Assembly: GCA_026770615.1 (NCBI GenBank)
Contig: MU631656.1
Span: 137,401-165,183, forward strand
Direction: 5' to 3'
Length of the DNA: 27,783 bases
Source: Pavlovales sp. CCMP2436
Taxonomy: Eukaryota > Haptophyta > Pavlovophyceae > Pavlovales
Shown here: piece by piece, positions 26,096 through 27,783 of the stretch
Layout: each line of letters starts with the position of its first letter
How positions within the stretch are numbered: the first letter of the stretch is position 1
Notes under the pieces: generated by a model
What the model was told of the DNA's origin: nothing
Database searches by the model: none
The model's input: only the letters and a program-made list of their open reading frames with translations
Translations under genes and position numbers: made by a program

Positions 26096-26150
26096 GATAA
26101 AGATTTAAGCTGGCGTCTGACTGTCCTGAAAGTTGTGAGCTGGTCTGAGC
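26096..26150 (+). repeat. Dispersed repeat R, copy 5
   Basis: GATAAAGATTTAAGCTGGCG, TCTGACTGTCCTGAAAGTTG and CTGGTCTGAGC match R with several changes. It lies 92 bp after the PPTC7 stop codon, so it may be within the 3' UTR. Confidence 0.8.
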
Positions 26151-26159
26151 CAGAGGGAT

Positions 26160-26395
26160 GGTGATACATCAACTCTGATGTTCGGAATGTTTCGTGGACG
26201 TGTATCGGATACATCACCGATACATCGCGATACAGCTGCTGCTGATGTATCGTGTATCGCGATTCACAGCTCCCGGGACCTAGCGCGGGTGTTGTATCGC
26301 ACAATACGCGATACATCAGCTGTATCGCGTTGTATCGCGTTGTATCGGCCCCTGATACAGCGATACATCATTCTCCAGGATACATCAATTGATAG
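26160..26395. repeat. Cluster of TGTATC/GATACA motifs in both orientations
   Basis: GATACATC, TGTATCG, CGATACA and close forms occur well over a dozen times in about 235 bases, on both strands and at irregular spacing. Examples are ACCGATACATCGCGATACAG (26217-26236) and GTATCGCGTTGTATCGCGTT (26322-26341). Irregular spacing argues against a simple satellite. No gene is supported in this stretch. Confidence 0.75.
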
Positions 26396-26421
26396 ATCAA
26401 ATCTTTTAAAATCAGGGCAAA

Positions 26422-27189
26422 ATGTGGCCAACACAGCTTTTCGCCGTTGGGCTGTCATTGGCGCGAAATGTCGCGCGGTCGGTGGATGGTCGCAGCTTTG
26501 ACCGCGCGCTCGCCCGCCGCGATCTTTCGCGCGCCGAGACACAGCTCGCCGAGACGCAGCTCGCACAAGCAAACCTACCGAGCGCTTTTGGAACGCGAGG
26601 CTTCCCTGTGCGATGCCCCACCGATGTTCACTCACGCATACGGTGCCCGGCATCCTGTGCCCTTCGCCCCGCGGCCGACTTCACTCACGCGAGACTGCCC
26701 CGCCAATATCCTGTGCCCTGTGCGCACCCCTCGCCGCGCAGGCAGGCCGAGCCTATCCGCCACGTCGCACACTCTGCAGGCCTGACGCGAATGTACGGAG
26801 TGTGGTGGCACATATCTCGACAGCGCGGCAGGATACGAGCAGCACGCGCAGACGGTGACGCACATGGATGTCTGCGATCCAGTCCCACTCACATGGGCCG
26901 TGGAATGCCAGACGCAGCAGTTGCTCGGCGTGGCAGCAGTCCGGAATGCCAGACGCAGCAGTCCGGAATGCCCGGCGTGGCAGGCGCCCTCCCAGACGCC
27001 CTCCCAGACGCCCTCCCAGACGCCCTGCGAGACACCGTGTCAGACGCCCTGCCGTACACACTGCAGGGCGATGGCGCCATCCCCTACCGCAGCAAGCCCG
27101 GAGGTCGCAGCGTGTTCACAATTGCCAGCCGACGAGTGGCTTTTCGGCGATCTGCAGGCAGGTTCACCAGCCCGCAGGTTGATGGCTGA
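26422..27189 (+). CDS. Hypothetical frame, low support
   Basis: ATG 26422 opens 255 codons to TGA 27187-27189. The product is Arg/Ala/Pro-rich with short repeats (AETQLAETQLAQ near the start; PDALPDALPDAL near the end). It has no recognisable domain. The repeats are those of the DNA (see 26988-27052). GC-rich sequence can hold such frames by chance, so this is listed only as possible. Confidence 0.2.
   Translation: MWPTQLFAVGLSLARNVARSVDGRSFDRALARRDLSRAETQLAETQLAQANLPSAFGTRGFPVRCPTDVHSRIRCPASCALRPAADFTHARLPRQYPVPCAHPSPRRQAEPIRHVAHSAGLTRMYGVWWHISRQRGRIRAARADGDAHGCLRSSPTHMGRGMPDAAVARRGSSPECQTQQSGMPGVAGALPDALPDALPDALRDTVSDALPYTLQGDGAIPYRSKPGGRSVFTIASRRVAFRRSAGRFTSPQVDG
26905..27052. repeat. Short tandem repeats of two types
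   Basis: From 26905 to 26985, GGAATGCC(A/C)G followed by ACGCAGCAG or GCGTGGCAG recurs four times. From 26988 to 27052 a 12-bp unit CAGACGCCCTCC is repeated about five times with decay (CGAGACACCGTGT, CAGACGCCCTGC). Confidence 0.8.
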
Positions 27190-27455
27190 AGTTCGCTCCT
27201 TTGCGTACGCGCCTCTTAACCACAGCTAGACCGCCACCGAGATGCTCGACCTCTCGCGGCTGCATGACCCGGTCGCGTTCGCCCGCTGATGCTTGACGGA
27301 TCGCAGTGCTCGTCGCGTGCCGTGGCACGGGCCCAGGTCTAGCCATAACTTGCTAGACGGGCTTCATTTCAAGTTGTCGGACGTACAATCGACGGCGAAC
27401 AAATTAATTTTTTCACTTTAAGAACTGTCGATTTGATTCTGATTCAGATTGATTT
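27190..27455. other. Flank of third copia element, no gene seen
   Basis: Mixed-composition sequence, AT-rich from 27395. No coding frame is supported. The 5-bp target duplication of the element to the right would be GATTT (27451-27455) if its LTR starts at 27456; the partner copy lies outside the window. Confidence 0.4.
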
Positions 27456-27766
27456 TGTCGGGAGGGCTCTGTCTGGTACCCTATCGGACTGCCCGGGATT
27501 GAAATATCCCGACCCCTTCTCGAATCTTCTACGGCTGCTTCGTCGCCTGTTCATCGCATTTCATTAGGTTCTCTTACTTACTAAGAGATCTTGTGACACA
27601 GCTTCAGCGCCGCCTCACAGCTCTTTTACTGCAGCTCTCTGCATCGTGACTCTTCACGTCTCTAGCTCTCTCTCTCTCTCTCTAGCTGCCTTCGACGCTC
27701 ACCGCGTCTCGGACTCCAATCCTCTCTTAGCTCGTGCTTGCGTTCAACACCGCTAGCCTCTCGATA
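27456..27766 (+). repeat. 5' LTR of a third copia element (C), related to B
   Basis: It starts TGTCGGGAGGGCTCTGTCTG and ends GCTAGCCTCTCGATA. It matches the reverse complement of B's LTRs along its length (GCCCGGGATTGAAATATCCC, AAGAGATCTTGTGACACAGC, GCTGCCTTCGACGCTCACCG), more diverged than the two B LTRs are from each other. It begins with TG where B has TA. Confidence 0.88.
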
Positions 27767-27783
27767 TGGTGGACCTCCAGGCT
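27767..27783 (+). promoter_or_regulatory. Primer-binding site of element C, cut by window edge
   Basis: TGGTGGACCTCCAGGCT follows the LTR directly. The first ten bases equal those after B's 5' LTR, so both probably use the same tRNA primer, one ending in ...GGTCCACCA. It shows that this LTR is a 5' LTR and that the element continues to the right. Confidence 0.75.

Noticed and set aside
26160..26395. CRISPR-like array from the repeated TGTATCG motifs.
   Set aside because: Motifs are six to nine bases, occur on both strands and have irregular spacing, and the genes around are eukaryotic.

Overview
This window looks like nuclear DNA of a unicellular eukaryote, most probably an alga with GC-rich, intron-poor genes. 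Lineage is inferred, not proven; a haptophyte-type genome would fit. Four single-frame cellular genes carry eukaryote-only families: a cwf18/CCDC12 splicing factor, a pre-SET/SET/post-SET histone methyltransferase, an EF-hand plus MAP-kinase-like protein kinase, and a PPTC7-type PP2C phosphatase. There are no bacterial operons or Shine-Dalgarno patterns. Much of the remaining sequence is Ty1/copia-class LTR retrotransposons and short repeats.

Layout. 1-1030: broken minus-strand reading frames, one like a BAH domain. 1127-9260: copia element A on the plus strand, with LTRs, a TSD (GCTAT), a polypurine tract, and gag, protease, integrase and reverse transcriptase in decayed frames; RNase H is missing. 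Inside its gag-like frame sits a second, 1.5-kb terminal-direct-repeat element (3263-4772) filled with a 166-bp GC-rich tandem repeat. Removing it together with one target-site copy restores the host frame. 9266-11400: an 18-bp minisatellite and a low-complexity unrecognised frame with an internal TAG. 11440-12020: copies of two dispersed repeats, named here R and S. 12708-13124: CCDC12/cwf18 (minus). 14329-16599: SET methyltransferase (minus).

17158-22180: a tandem pair of S repeats interrupted by copia element B (17453-22123, minus strand, TSD GAATA). Element B keeps nearly complete protease, integrase, RT and RNase H but has lost most of gag. 22181-22674: two tandem foldback units with strong hairpins. 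23009-24772 (minus) and 25105-26004 (plus): the EF-hand/MAPK-like kinase and the PPTC7-like phosphatase, transcribed divergently from a 332-bp gap. 26096-27200: another R copy, a dense cluster of TGTATC/GATACA motifs and short tandem repeats. 27456-27783: the 5' LTR and primer-binding site of a third copia element, related to B, that runs off the right edge.

The cellular genes do not form an obvious pathway. The kinase and phosphatase may share a promoter region. The methyltransferase is of the H3K9 (SUV39/G9a/SUVH) type, a class often involved in silencing elements like those around it, but no direct link can be shown from sequence. The most unusual items are the EF-hand-to-MAPK fusion, the nested terminal-repeat element with its satellite core, the transmembrane segment in the gag-pro region of element B, the foldback units, and the TGTATC cluster.
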